In this document: in pieces, positions 26,601-35,738 of the stretch
Layout: every line of letters starts with the position of its first letter
Numbering within the stretch: position 1 is the stretch's first letter
Source of the DNA: Methanoculleus sp. UBA430
Lineage (GTDB): Archaea; Halobacteriota; Methanomicrobia; Methanomicrobiales; Methanoculleaceae
Length of the DNA stretch: 64,000 nucleotides
Assembly (NCBI RefSeq): GCF_002506585.1
Contig: NZ_DAXW01000009.1
Coordinates: 345,072 to 409,071 of the forward strand
Reading direction: 5' to 3'
Translations under genes and position numbers: made by a program
The notes under the pieces: generated by a model
The model's input: only the letters and a program-made list of their open reading frames with translations
Database searches by the model: none
What the model was told of the DNA's origin: nothing

Positions 26601-27695
26601 GACCCCCCGGGTGCGCTCATCGACCTCGACGGGGAGTACACCGGCAGGACGACACCGGCCGCCTTTGCATCGCTTTCGGGCGGCAACCATACCGTCCGGG
26701 TGCGCATGGACGGCGCCGAGCCGGCGGAACGGACAATCCTGCTCGACCACGACGATGAGGTCGTTGTCGAGATTCCGGGTCTCGCTTCCCCCGGCCTGCT
26801 CCGGACCTGGGAGCAGAACCATTACGGCGGCGTCTACGTCGACTCGTTCCCGGAGGGGGCGGAGATCCTCGTCGACGGCCGCAAGGTGAACCGGAAGACT
26901 CCCGACATCGTCTACGGGCTCAAGGAGGGGCTGCACACCATCAAGGTGAAGAAAGAGGGGATCACGTTCAGCTCCGATAAAGAGCGGATCTGGATCGAGA
27001 AAAACGCCATAGCCCGGGTGACGTTCACCAGCGGCAACGCGGAACTGACACGGTCGCTCACGTTTGAGTCGGAGGACTACGCGCAGAAACCCTTCTCGAT
27101 CAACGGCAGGTACCTAAGCGACCGGTTCCCGAAGAAGGTCGAGGTCAGTGGGATCGGGGGGTCGTATATCACCATCTATGACGGCGAGAGTTACCGGAGT
27201 TACCGGATACCCGCCGCCGTCGAGTCGAACGACACCGTGAGCGCCGTCTTCTCGGATGCACCCTGCAGTCTCCTCGTGACGTCGGTGCCGGCAGGGGCAA
27301 CGATATCGGTCGACGGGTTCCAGACCGGGTCTGCCACGCCGTATGTCGTTACCAACATATCGGAAGGGAAGCATCTGATCTCGGTCTCAAAGCCGGGGTA
27401 TATCCCGGCAGAACGGGAGGTCCTGCTGACGGACCACGGCAAGGACGCCACGGTGAAGTTTACTCTCGACCCCTATACCTGGGGATCGCTTGAGGTCTCA
27501 AGCACCCCGGCGGGCGCCAGGATCTACCTCTACAGCCGGGATACCGGCGAAGTGACGCCCCACACCTTCCACTACCTTGATATCGGCAGTTATCCGGTGA
27601 AGGTAGTAGGAAAGAGCGGGTCGAAGACGATCGAAGACGTCATAGTCTCGCCACATGTGACCACCGAATGCCATGCCGACCTCTCAGGGGACTGA
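23637..27695 (+). CDS. Giant secreted protein with two DUF3344 domains and six PEGA repeats
   Basis: The 1352-aa protein has a signal peptide (about 1-28) and a first DUF3344 domain (about 30-322, motif YYWANQGHD). Two PEGA repeats (about 324-460) and a Gly/Ser linker follow, then a second DUF3344 domain (about 478-762, motif YWIAEGSDTLYA). After a Thr/Ser/Pro linker comes a strand-rich domain (788-912), a short hydrophobic stretch (about 922-942) and a Pro/Ala linker. Four more PEGA-like repeats are at about 982, 1064, 1209 and 1283. PEGA units are 70-residue beta domains of S-layer and surface proteins. There is no C-terminal anchor; the stretch at 922-942 might act as one. It is the last gene of the DUF3344-MacB operon and is followed by a T-run at 27710-27717. 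Confidence 0.88.
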   Translation: MRRRSVTSGIILSLALLLALVPAPAAADQYVGGIPLETVESGVVSGGLWHDSFVGVGQEHEVTKTYSLPSYSKIKWARLYVAVYCGHMQNNYEHRATVKFNGGSGMQTLGVEELRKSYSFPANGGDGPVWVNDHCNRVTSDYWMWYDVTNRITGRNAVTQVKTEQPEGYTGTFDGRIKLVTLVVAYDDGDGDEVYYWANQGHDVHSYYTEEDLGATYMGETLFSTEDLPEDDEREFAAEFSAIYIASQVGEFSFNTEPLDANEPQGAYSGYQTWDVSDLLEPGTTSTLTYTRDLSVTGSGGGFLGAFFKIPLALLSVRYPEEEVGSIRVTSVPAGAAIYLDDEATQWTTNTTIPGIPAGDHSVRVELDRYRVPDDRWVTVTRGANATVHFNLEPITGSIEVTSEPPGAWVYLNGVNRSVVTPATLENLVIGDYTVEVRAEGYEDYRTVTVNDGETTSVNFDLTTSGGGSGGSDGGGIPDYGYTGKNLDVAVSGTVHGNLTYYEFSSYTGLIHAGEGKEFTINVPPPKNGTVGYARLYIYTTWGHDEKRKEGTPVRIGLAVDGANIAADKVYNDRKDEGIYNYLLETHAFNVTGIKGGIAGEHVVTVKNDGRKDDVFAAYGVGLLVVTEDPAEPEMTYWIAEGSDTLYANPDFGTTSEDCITTAIFNESVDLSGAGEARLILVATAGSGMDDDEHRIFFNSGEWFNLLTAGSSAISVADLDARPYLRQSGNEAGIQSLITTTKGDYMENRAVILVVRKGIPPAGYEANATPTASTPGTPTTSSGSTGSRFTFNSTNGRIEATRIVADGGAVQLYIPEGAVITEGSGNLVQTITLQRLPPGGAGGADPAYEIASEDMVSDIPLGLVVSVNRSGGAIVRYDRASGTWETLETTADATGGSVSAKIWQGGVYAVRYGEAGGDAPIGGVLNLLFDVVSAIFSLFGFTPAAEEPAPPAEPAPDPGLARAEPAPTAPAAPAVDITTMWFGLSVLSDPPGALIDLDGEYTGRTTPAAFASLSGGNHTVRVRMDGAEPAERTILLDHDDEVVVEIPGLASPGLLRTWEQNHYGGVYVDSFPEGAEILVDGRKVNRKTPDIVYGLKEGLHTIKVKKEGITFSSDKERIWIEKNAIARVTFTSGNAELTRSLTFESEDYAQKPFSINGRYLSDRFPKKVEVSGIGGSYITIYDGESYRSYRIPAAVESNDTVSAVFSDAPCSLLVTSVPAGATISVDGFQTGSATPYVVTNISEGKHLISVSKPGYIPAEREVLLTDHGKDATVKFTLDPYTWGSLEVSSTPAGARIYLYSRDTGEVTPHTFHYLDIGSYPVKVVGKSGSKTIEDVIVSPHVTTECHADLSGD

Positions 27696-28642
27696 AAAAC
27701 CCCGGTATCCACTTTTTTGCCGGAATAGAACGCAGGGGATATGACCTCTGATGGGAGGAATTCTACAGATCCGCGTGCACCGAAACCCTATCCTAAGACC
27801 GTTTCAGCCGCACGCGAGAATCCTCCGAATATTCGTCGTCTTTCCCGGCGCGCCGACAGGTTCTCCGGGGCCAGGCCGTTCCGACAGGATGATTTACCCT
27901 GATTACCAACCTGATATTCGGCCCTGCCATTCCTCCGTTCACTTCCAGGTTGGATGCAGGGCCAACCCCTGGTTCCAGAAGACCGGATATTTTCTCACTG
28001 TTCTCGTGCGGAACTTGCTGCGCATCGATTCCAAAAATTTCGGGCTCACGCCTCTCTGCAGTTGTATAAAGCAGGAATACAAACGCCGGCAGCAGAGGTT
28101 CGCCTGCAGGGGCCCCGTTGAGCGGGTCCAGGCATTCAGTGTAGCTGCACCGGAAACGGAATCACGGAAGCGAGAGTTCCGGTCCCAACCGCAGAATGCT
28201 CCTGATCATCTCCACGAACCCTGCCGGATAACCCCATCCAGGAGGTTCGGACGCGGCTTCTCCGCACGAGGTCGTCCTGAAACTCCCCTGCCATGAAGGA
28301 GCGCCGCCCCCCCGGTGGGTATACCCGGGTGTGCCTGGAGGGGACCGAGGCGCGTCCGGGAGAGACACGAAGATGCTATCAGAACACGCAACCCTTACCT
28401 GACTGCCGTGTTTCGAACAGTACCAGGACTGATCCCGATGCCGGCTGAGATAGAGAGGAGAAACTTACGTATGGCTTGCTCCTGCCTGTAGCAGCACGGG
28501 CGTAGCAGCCCGACGGGTATTATAGAAACAATTTATTTTAGCACTTAGTGTTAAATGAAAAGATTTTTGTTATACTGAGATCATCCACTGCTTACCGGGA
28601 GGCAGGACACTCCCGGAACTACAAACAACCTGGAAGTGAACA
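27696..28642. other. Intergenic region, about 950 bp, no credible gene
   Basis: A T-rich stop signal follows the giant gene (27708-27718). Two complementary pairs at 27906-27963 are arranged a-b-a'-b', a pseudoknot-like order. A palindrome GGGTATACCC lies at 28316-28325 and a hairpin CGGGC/GCCCG at about 28497-28512. AT-rich promoter DNA for the next gene occupies 28525-28585. No reading frame shows the composition of a real gene. Confidence 0.5.
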
Positions 28643-29593
28643 ATGAAGACAGACATACAGCGCATGCTGGCATGCATGCTGGTACTGACGGTGGTGTGCG
28701 CATTTACACCACCGGTGTCGGCGGATCCGTACCTGGGCGGAGACCCTCTCGTCACCGGGAACGGGACGAGCGGCACGGTCTCCGGCGGCCTCTGGTTCGA
28801 CGCGTACCCCGGGTTCGACTACGCACATACGGCCCCGATCGTGAAAAACTTCACCCTCCCGTGCAGTTCCGGGAACGTCGCCTGGGCACGGCTCTATGTA
28901 GATACCTACATAGGGAACATGCAAGCGAATTACCCCCTGAACACGACCGTGGAGTTCGACGGCGGGTCGGGATACGAGACACTTGATACCGAGATCGTGA
29001 ACACAACCTACACCTTCCCGCGGGGCAGCGGTGAGGACGGGACAATCTGGATCAACGACCACTGCAACCGGGTGACGAGCGACTGCCTGATGTGGTATGA
29101 CGTGACCGCTGACATCAACTCATCGAGTGTTTCGGCACGGGTGCAGACTCACAAGCCGGATGGCACCCAGCCGTTCGACGGCCGGGTGAAGATGATCACG
29201 CTGGTAGTGGCATATAACGACGGAGATTTTGACCAGATCCACTACTGGGTGAACCAGGGCCACGACACCGACTCCTACGTTGCCGATGATGAAGGATACT
29301 CCTACATTGGAGAGACTGACTTCAGCACATCGGGGATCACGGCTGTCGATGCGAACCTCACGGCCATCTACCTGGCGAGTTACAACGGGAACTACGCCTT
29401 TAACGGCAACGCCCTGCCCTGGAGCAACCCGCAGCAGGGATCGTACTTAGGATACCAGAGTTGGAATGTCACCGACTACATCACCGGCGGAGACAGTACG
29501 ATGACGTTTGACCGGAACTCCACCGACTCCGGCTCGTACAGCGGCTACTTCAAGATCCCCCTCGCCCTGCTGACAGTGGAGGAGGAGGAGTGA
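28643..29593 (+). CDS. Secreted single-domain DUF3344 protein
   Basis: The 316-aa protein has a signal peptide (MLACMLVLTVVCAFTPPVSA) and one DUF3344 domain closely like the first domain of the giant protein. Both contain the phrases GGLW, AYNDGDFDQIHYWVNQGHD, NDHCNRVTSDCLMWYDVT and YFKIPLALLTVEEEE. It ends in an acidic tail without anchor. SD-like GGAAGTG precedes the ATG. It is a separate transcription unit with AT-rich promoter DNA upstream and a hairpin-T-run terminator downstream. Function unknown; secretion to the cell surface is likely. Confidence 0.87.
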   Translation: MKTDIQRMLACMLVLTVVCAFTPPVSADPYLGGDPLVTGNGTSGTVSGGLWFDAYPGFDYAHTAPIVKNFTLPCSSGNVAWARLYVDTYIGNMQANYPLNTTVEFDGGSGYETLDTEIVNTTYTFPRGSGEDGTIWINDHCNRVTSDCLMWYDVTADINSSSVSARVQTHKPDGTQPFDGRVKMITLVVAYNDGDFDQIHYWVNQGHDTDSYVADDEGYSYIGETDFSTSGITAVDANLTAIYLASYNGNYAFNGNALPWSNPQQGSYLGYQSWNVTDYITGGDSTMTFDRNSTDSGSYSGYFKIPLALLTVEEEE

Positions 29594-29663
29594 GCGCGCA
29601 CCTCCGCGACGACGATGTCGTGACAGAACACCTGTTCCGGATTGAGGCAAAAGACGCGAAATC

Positions 29664-29703
29664 GGCGGTCGACCCGGAAGGCTGACCGCCACACCCTTTT
29701 TTT
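29664..29703 (+). terminator. Hairpin followed by T-run
   Basis: GGCGGTC (29664-29670) pairs with GACCGCC (29684-29690) around a 13-nt loop, followed by ACACCC and a run of seven T. It lies 70 bp beyond the stop of the DUF3344 gene. T-runs terminate archaeal transcription; the hairpin may add stability. Confidence 0.6.
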
Positions 29704-29909
29704 CGGCCGCGCAGAGGACCGGCGGACTGCCGGCTCTCACACCCCCGGCGGGATCTGACCATAGGCCGGACGGTTCGCCTTTGCGTGGCACGAATATCAA
29801 AAATACGTACCTAAATTAATACATTTTTTATTAAAGTGATGATCCAGTATGAACGATCTCAATTTATATATTACTAAATACTATCTTCCGATCGTCCAAT
29901 TTGACTATC

Positions 29910-29941
29910 GGCGCCCTCTCCGATCGCCGGGGAGGGGCGCC
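29910..29941 (+). promoter_or_regulatory. Strong hairpin in the predicted 5' leader of the 1915-aa gene
   Basis: GGCGCCC followed by TCTCC pairs with GGGGA and GGGCGCC across a 7-nt loop, leaving one bulged G. It lies between the TATA-like box and the SD GGAG at 29974-29977, so it would be in the mRNA leader. Confidence 0.4.
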
Positions 29942-29988
29942 AGTGCTGCCGGGCGAGATGAAACGATGAAGAAGGAGCTTGATAGAAA

Positions 29989-32900
29989 ATGCAACGAAGA
30001 TTGCTGATTGTTTGTATCGCTGCACTGCTGTGCATGACCACGCTCGCCGCGCCCATAGCGGCGGCAACGACCACCGAGACGTTCCAGGCGGACGCCGATG
30101 CGTATATTCGATGGGGCTCTCTCCCAGGAAATACGAGTTATGGTGATTCCACGAGTCTTTTTGTTCGGCAATCCGGCGATCCCTGGGGTACCTCGGGTGG
30201 AACACTCTACAGGAGCCTTATTCACTTCGACCTCTCTTCGATTCCCGAGGGAGCGACGATCGAATCGGCGACACTCTATGGTTATATGACCGCCAGGAAG
30301 GGTGATAGGGAGGTCGCCGCGTACCGCGTGACCGAAGCATGGAACGAGTCCAATGTCACCTGGTGCAATGGACCCTCCAACGATACGCAGCCGACCGACG
30401 TAATTGACCCTGGTTCAGCAGCGAATGTCTGGATTGCGTGGAACGTCACACAGGATTTACAGGCATATGCGGAAGATACCCCAAATTATGGATGGAAACT
30501 TGCTTCTCCCGACGAATCAGTTACCTCCACGGAACAGAGGGTTCAACTGGCAAGTCGTGACTCTTCCGACGCCACACTACGCCCCTACCTGAACGTAACC
30601 TACTCCACCGGCGGCGCCGCGCCTGTCCTGACGACCATCGAGGTCTCCCCCGCGACGGCGAGCCTGGCAGTCGGTAATAAGCAGCAGTTCACAGCCACCG
30701 CGAAAGACCAGAACGGCGACGCGATGACCAACGTCGCCTTCACCTGGTCGAGCGGCAACGAGACCGTCGGCACGGTGAACCAGACCGGGTACTTCACCGC
30801 CCTTGCGGCAGGGACGACAACCGTCGCCGCCGCTGCGGGGAGCGTGACCGGGACCGCAGAGGTGACGGTGACCCCAGCCACCCAGGTCGACCTCACCATT
30901 GCCGGCGTCGTGAACCCGACACCCGGCAGCGCGGTCTTTGCGAGGGAACCAAACCAGGTTCAGATCAGGAGCGTCAAGAACACCGGGACTGATGTCGCGA
31001 CCGATATCGTGATCGCCCTGTACGCAAGCGACGTCGCCAACGGCACCGTCGCGGTCAATACCACGACCATCGAATCGATCGCGGGCGGCGCCCAGATCGC
31101 CATAATCAACATCATCGACCCGACAATCCGCAACCTCCAGGGCGGCACGGTGAGATACACCGCCATCGTCGACCCCGACAACCTCATCGCCGAGACCGAT
31201 GAGACCAACAACGTAAAGGTCGGTTTCGCCGATAAGAAGATCCTCTACAACGGCTACAAGGGCAAGATGTACTGGGAGGGCGGCAGCAACGTCACGACGG
31301 TGCGGACCTACGACCTTCGCGGCGACATCATCCACTCCTTCGGCAACAGCCAGTACATGTCCGGCAGTTTCGGCAGCGAGGGCTGGACAAACTACACCGT
31401 GACCTGGACGGCGGGCGACCTCCCGCTCCCGGCGGGCGCGACGGTTCACGACGCCTGGCTCTACGTGCCCTACTGCTGGGACAACACCTACTCGGCGCCC
31501 GACAACACCTCGATCGACTTCAACGGTGTCCGGGTCCCCTACGTGAACTGGTACAGCGATGTCTCGAACTTCGGGGCGTATGCCGACCATTACTACGGCC
31601 TGCTCACCTACAACGTGACCGACCTCTACCAGACGGACGTCAACAACACAGTTCTCTTCGCACGGACGGACACCAACGCCAAGATCTCGCCGGCCGGGTT
31701 TACCCTCGCCGTGATCTACGAGGACTCTTCCGCCACCAGGAAGCAGATCTTCGTCAACGAAGAGTTCGATCTCCTCGGCGCCGACCAGGGTAACTATGGC
31801 ACGAGCATGGCCGAGGCGACGGCGTATGTGCCGTTCTCCGGCGCGACCATCGATACGGGGAGCGTCGTCCGTGCGAACCTGACGACGTTCGTCCCGTGGG
31901 GCAACGACGCCGAAGGCAACCTATTCTTCAATGGAGAGCAGATCGGAACAGGAGTATGGAACTACGGCCCGCGGGCAGTCGGCGCCTCCGACAACCCGCA
32001 GGTGGCCGTCGACGAGCGCGAGGTGACGGCGTACCTGAACGCGACCGGGAACGAAGCGGCGATTCAGGGAGACAATACCTGGAAATCACCGTGTATGGTT
32101 GCGGCACAGACCTTCCTCGTGGTGGAGTATGGAGGCGGATCCGGCGGTGACACCCCGGTTGCAAACTTCGCAGCGAACGTGACCATCGGCGTAGCGCCGC
32201 TCTCCGTCACCTTCACCGATGCCTCGACCAACACCCCCACCGCATGGTCATGGGAGTCGCGGCCGTCCGGAACAGGTGATAACTGGACTGAATTCTCCAC
32301 CAACCGGAACGCAACATACGACTTTGCAGCGGGAGCCTACGACATCCGGCTCACCGCGACCAACGCCGACGGAAGCGACACCGTAACAGAGACCCAGTAT
32401 ATCTCGTCCTCCGCAGGGGCGAAACGCCTCGCCACGGTTCAGAACGGCACGGTCTCCGGCGATCTCTACGTGGGAGCGTACGGAGGATGGAGCTCCGGGA
32501 CCTCGTATACGACGAACACGCTCAACCAGACGTTCACTCTCCCGGCCTACACCGACGTCCAGTGGGCGCGGCTGTATACGGTCGTATACGCTGCAGGTAC
32601 GGATAACCGGACGGGAACCGCGACCGTCAGGTTCGACGGCAACGGCGACGGCACATACGATACGCTCGGCACCGAGGCCCTCGCCACCGCCGGGGACAAC
32701 ACAGCCAATGTCTACCCGGTCAACGATCATGTGAACCGCCAGTATTCGGATTACCTGCTCTGGTACGACGTGACCGATCTCGTCGGTTCGCAGAGCCCGA
32801 AAGCAGAGGTCGTCTCAACCCCGGTGGCATCGAACTTCGATGGCCGCATCAAAGAGGTCGTCCTCGTGGTTGCTTACAATGATGGCGACAGCGATGTGGT

Positions 32901-35736
32901 ACACTACTGGGTGAATGACGGACACGATTACCAGGCGAATGGCGCCGGCGGGGTTACCTCAACCTTTGCCACCGGCGGACTTGCCGCCGGCTGGACGGAT
33001 GCTACCCTCCAGAACGTCATGCTCTCTTCCAAAGACGCCCTGTACACGTTCAACGGCGCTGCCTATACGGGTGGGACCCCATCTGGTTACTTTGGAACGA
33101 ACAACTGGGACGTCAAGAACGACCTGACCGCCGGCAACGACAGCAGTTTCACGTACGTACCGAACGGTGGATCGTACAAGACCACGCTTGCAACACTTGC
33201 CGTAAAATACACGACCTCCGGCGGGGACGCCCCCGATCTCGCGGTCAGCACCCTCGCTTCTAACAACGGTGAAGTCTTCTCCGCAGCCGAGAACATCTAC
33301 ACCGCGAAGATCACGAACATCGGCACCGCCGATGCCGGCGCGTTCGCGGTCGAATTCAACGCCAGTAGCGCAACCGGCACGGTCGCGGTCGACGGCCTCG
33401 CCGCGGGCGCAAACACCACCGTCACCTGGACCGACGAGACCATCCGCAACGCCGGCGATGCCGTGACGATCACCGCCGTCGCCGATCCCGACGGTCTCAT
33501 CGGCGAATCGAACGAAGAGAACAACCTGCTCAGCATCGAGAAGACCGTCGTCCACAACGGCTACCGCGGCAAGCGCTGGACCGACGGCGAAGACATCGCC
33601 ACCGCGAAAACCTACGACGTTCGCGGCGACCTCCTCTGGTCGGCCGGTGACGGCGCCTACCTCTCCGCCGGCACCAACTGGGCCGACTACACCGTCAACT
33701 GGACCGCCAGCGATCTCACAGTCCCCGAAGGCGCCACGATCGCCGGCGCCCGGCTCTACGTCCCCTACACCTACGACAAGGGCCCGGTCTTCCCGGAGAA
33801 CGTCGCCCTGACCTTTAACGGCGCAGCGGTCGAGCAGGCCGCTTTCTACGAAGACGAGAAGAGATGGGGCACCTCGTATCCCTACGGCATGACCGTCTAC
33901 AACGTCACCGACGCCTTCAGCCCTGAGGGCAACACCGCCGTCCTCGCAAACACCTTCCCCGGCGGCGGGAACGTCTCGGTCCGCGGGATGCTCCTCGCGG
34001 TCGTCTATGACGACGGCGTCACCGCCCCGCATACGGTGCTGATGAACGAGGGCTTCGACCTCCTCTACGGCGGCGCAAGCCAGAGCACCACCCCCAAAGA
34101 GGCGACGGCGTATGCGCCGTTCACCCTCGACCCCGCGAACGCCACAGGCGCCCGCCTGGTCACCGTCGCCCCCGGCGCCGGGCCGAACGAGGGTGAACTG
34201 ATCTTTAATGACGAGACCTGGACGAACGCCTGGAACTACACGGGAACGAGCCAGATCGGCGTCGACGAGCGCAATGTGACCTCGCTCCTCGCCGGCGAGA
34301 ACGTCGCGGCGTTCCAGAGCAGCGCCGACTACATGGAGGCTGCCGCAGCCTTCCTGATAGTCGAGTATGCCCCCGAACCCGGCAGCATCCTCGTCACCTC
34401 GACGCCGACCGGCGCCGCGGTCTGGCTCGACGATGAGGAGACCGGGGAAGTCACCGACTGCACCCTCACGAACGTCCCGGCCGGCGACCATGTCGTCACC
34501 GTGAAACTCGACGGCTACGCCGACGCCTCGATGCCGGTCACGGTCGCCACCGGCGAGACCGCAGAGGTCGACCTCGAACTGACCACCCTGACCGGGAGCC
34601 TCACCGTGACCTCGACGCCCGAGGGCGCTGCGATCCTCATCGACGGCGCTGATACCGGCGAAGTCACCAACGCAACCCTCGACGGGATCGCCGTCGGCAC
34701 CCACACCGTCACCCTGAAGAAGGACGGCTACGCCGACACCACGGCTGATGTCACCGTCGCGTATAACGAGACCGCAGCCCTCCACCGGGACCTCGTCGAG
34801 GCCCGCGGCAGCATCACCGTCGCCTCGACGCCCACGGGTGCGGCGATCTGGCTCGACGGCATCGACACCGGCATGACGACCAACGCCATCCTGGAGAACG
34901 TCGCGGCCGGCGAGCACACCGTCACCGTGAAGAAGGCTGGTTACGCCGACGCCTCAATGATCGTGACGGTCGTCGATGACGGAACCGCCGTGGCCCACTT
35001 CACCCTGACCGAGCCAGCCGGGATCATCGCCGTCACCTCGTCGCCCGACGGCGCCCGGATCGTCCTCGACGGCGCGGAGACCGGGGAAACCACCAACGCC
35101 ACGCTGACGAACGTCCCGGTCGGCACCCACACCGTCCGGGTGAGCCTTGACGGCTACCTGGACGCAGAGGAGACCGTGACCGTCGCCTCGGGAGAGATCG
35201 CTGCCGTTCACGTCGACCTCGACGCGTCGGCGATCACCCTCCAGCCCGGCTGGAACTTCGTCTCGACGCCGAAGCGGCTCGCCGCCGGCCAGGACACCAT
35301 CGCGATCTTCGATGGCGTGGAGACCGACGGGCGCCCGGTGCTGTATTACAACGGGACTGACCAGTGGGAGGCGATGAGTCGGGAGGAGGCGTTCCGGCCG
35401 CTTGACGGGATCTGGATCTACGCGAACGGCACCTACGAGATCCCTCTGGCCTTCGCCGCCGCTTCGAACTCCCCGCCGACCACAAAATACCTCGATGAGG
35501 GGTGGAACGCGATCGGGTTCACCGACACGGTCCCCGCACCCGCGGCCATCGCGCTCCGGACGGCCGAGCCGGCCTGGGCGACCCTCTTCGGCTGGAAGAC
35601 GAACGAACAGGCCTACGACGTCTCGTTCATCCGCGGCGATACCGGCCGGCACAGCGAGATGCGGGAGCTCTCCCCCTTCCGGGGCTACTGGCTCTACATG
35701 AACGACGCGGATACCCTCGCCGCCATCGGGGCGTGA
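29989..35736 (+). CDS. 1915-aa mosaic surface protein (DNRLRE, Ig-like, CARDB, DUF3344, PKD, PEGA)
   Basis: The order, with rough residue limits, is: signal peptide 1-26; DNRLRE domain 27-205; bacterial Ig-like (BIG2) 213-297; CARDB 300-407; DUF3344 418-714; PKD-like 721-808; DUF3344 812-1076; CARDB 1081-1181; DUF3344 1183-1461; four tandem PEGA repeats 1465-1748; a C-terminal domain 1751-1915 with twin phrases (GWNFVSTPKRL, GYWLYMND) found in archaeal surface proteins. All parts are extracellular beta modules. No membrane anchor is present; the next gene, 2 nt after the stop, encodes a protein with one and may hold it. An SD-like GGAG precedes the ATG by 11 nt. A role in adhesion or cell-envelope structure is inferred. 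Confidence 0.88.
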   Translation: MQRRLLIVCIAALLCMTTLAAPIAAATTTETFQADADAYIRWGSLPGNTSYGDSTSLFVRQSGDPWGTSGGTLYRSLIHFDLSSIPEGATIESATLYGYMTARKGDREVAAYRVTEAWNESNVTWCNGPSNDTQPTDVIDPGSAANVWIAWNVTQDLQAYAEDTPNYGWKLASPDESVTSTEQRVQLASRDSSDATLRPYLNVTYSTGGAAPVLTTIEVSPATASLAVGNKQQFTATAKDQNGDAMTNVAFTWSSGNETVGTVNQTGYFTALAAGTTTVAAAAGSVTGTAEVTVTPATQVDLTIAGVVNPTPGSAVFAREPNQVQIRSVKNTGTDVATDIVIALYASDVANGTVAVNTTTIESIAGGAQIAIINIIDPTIRNLQGGTVRYTAIVDPDNLIAETDETNNVKVGFADKKILYNGYKGKMYWEGGSNVTTVRTYDLRGDIIHSFGNSQYMSGSFGSEGWTNYTVTWTAGDLPLPAGATVHDAWLYVPYCWDNTYSAPDNTSIDFNGVRVPYVNWYSDVSNFGAYADHYYGLLTYNVTDLYQTDVNNTVLFARTDTNAKISPAGFTLAVIYEDSSATRKQIFVNEEFDLLGADQGNYGTSMAEATAYVPFSGATIDTGSVVRANLTTFVPWGNDAEGNLFFNGEQIGTGVWNYGPRAVGASDNPQVAVDEREVTAYLNATGNEAAIQGDNTWKSPCMVAAQTFLVVEYGGGSGGDTPVANFAANVTIGVAPLSVTFTDASTNTPTAWSWESRPSGTGDNWTEFSTNRNATYDFAAGAYDIRLTATNADGSDTVTETQYISSSAGAKRLATVQNGTVSGDLYVGAYGGWSSGTSYTTNTLNQTFTLPAYTDVQWARLYTVVYAAGTDNRTGTATVRFDGNGDGTYDTLGTEALATAGDNTANVYPVNDHVNRQYSDYLLWYDVTDLVGSQSPKAEVVSTPVASNFDGRIKEVVLVVAYNDGDSDVVHYWVNDGHDYQANGAGGVTSTFATGGLAAGWTDATLQNVMLSSKDALYTFNGAAYTGGTPSGYFGTNNWDVKNDLTAGNDSSFTYVPNGGSYKTTLATLAVKYTTSGGDAPDLAVSTLASNNGEVFSAAENIYTAKITNIGTADAGAFAVEFNASSATGTVAVDGLAAGANTTVTWTDETIRNAGDAVTITAVADPDGLIGESNEENNLLSIEKTVVHNGYRGKRWTDGEDIATAKTYDVRGDLLWSAGDGAYLSAGTNWADYTVNWTASDLTVPEGATIAGARLYVPYTYDKGPVFPENVALTFNGAAVEQAAFYEDEKRWGTSYPYGMTVYNVTDAFSPEGNTAVLANTFPGGGNVSVRGMLLAVVYDDGVTAPHTVLMNEGFDLLYGGASQSTTPKEATAYAPFTLDPANATGARLVTVAPGAGPNEGELIFNDETWTNAWNYTGTSQIGVDERNVTSLLAGENVAAFQSSADYMEAAAAFLIVEYAPEPGSILVTSTPTGAAVWLDDEETGEVTDCTLTNVPAGDHVVTVKLDGYADASMPVTVATGETAEVDLELTTLTGSLTVTSTPEGAAILIDGADTGEVTNATLDGIAVGTHTVTLKKDGYADTTADVTVAYNETAALHRDLVEARGSITVASTPTGAAIWLDGIDTGMTTNAILENVAAGEHTVTVKKAGYADASMIVTVVDDGTAVAHFTLTEPAGIIAVTSSPDGARIVLDGAETGETTNATLTNVPVGTHTVRVSLDGYLDAEETVTVASGEIAAVHVDLDASAITLQPGWNFVSTPKRLAAGQDTIAIFDGVETDGRPVLYYNGTDQWEAMSREEAFRPLDGIWIYANGTYEIPLAFAAASNSPPTTKYLDEGWNAIGFTDTVPAPAAIALRTAEPAWATLFGWKTNEQAYDVSFIRGDTGRHSEMRELSPFRGYWLYMNDADTLAAIGA
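34381..35232 (+). repeat. Four tandem 213-bp repeats encoding PEGA domains
   Basis: Units start at 34381, 34594, 34807 and 35020, each exactly 71 codons, and open with GG(C/G)A-type codons for G-S-I/L-x-V-T-S-T-P. They are conserved enough at DNA level (for example CACCTCGACGCCGACCGGCG in unit 1) to recombine, so copy number may vary between strains. Confidence 0.85.
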
Positions 35737-35738
35737 CG

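Larger units (their letters stand above)
29594..29988. other. Intergenic region with terminator, promoter and leader hairpin
   Basis: This gap holds the terminator of the preceding gene (29664-29703), then an AT-rich promoter with a TATA-like TTTATATATTA near 29863, then a leader of roughly 100 nt containing a strong hairpin. No gene is seen. Confidence 0.5.

Noticed and set aside
27751..28296. 181-codon plus-strand frame after the giant DUF3344 gene
   Set aside because: High Arg/Pro/Cys content, no RBS, no domain; the region looks non-coding and contains inverted repeats.
32959..34917. A 652-codon minus-strand frame within the mosaic surface-protein gene
   Set aside because: The plus-strand frame encodes clear DUF3344, CARDB and PEGA domains; the antisense frame has none.
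34381..35232. Possible CRISPR or satellite array from the regular 213-bp spacing
   Set aside because: The repeats are in frame, translate to PEGA domains and lie inside a long gene.
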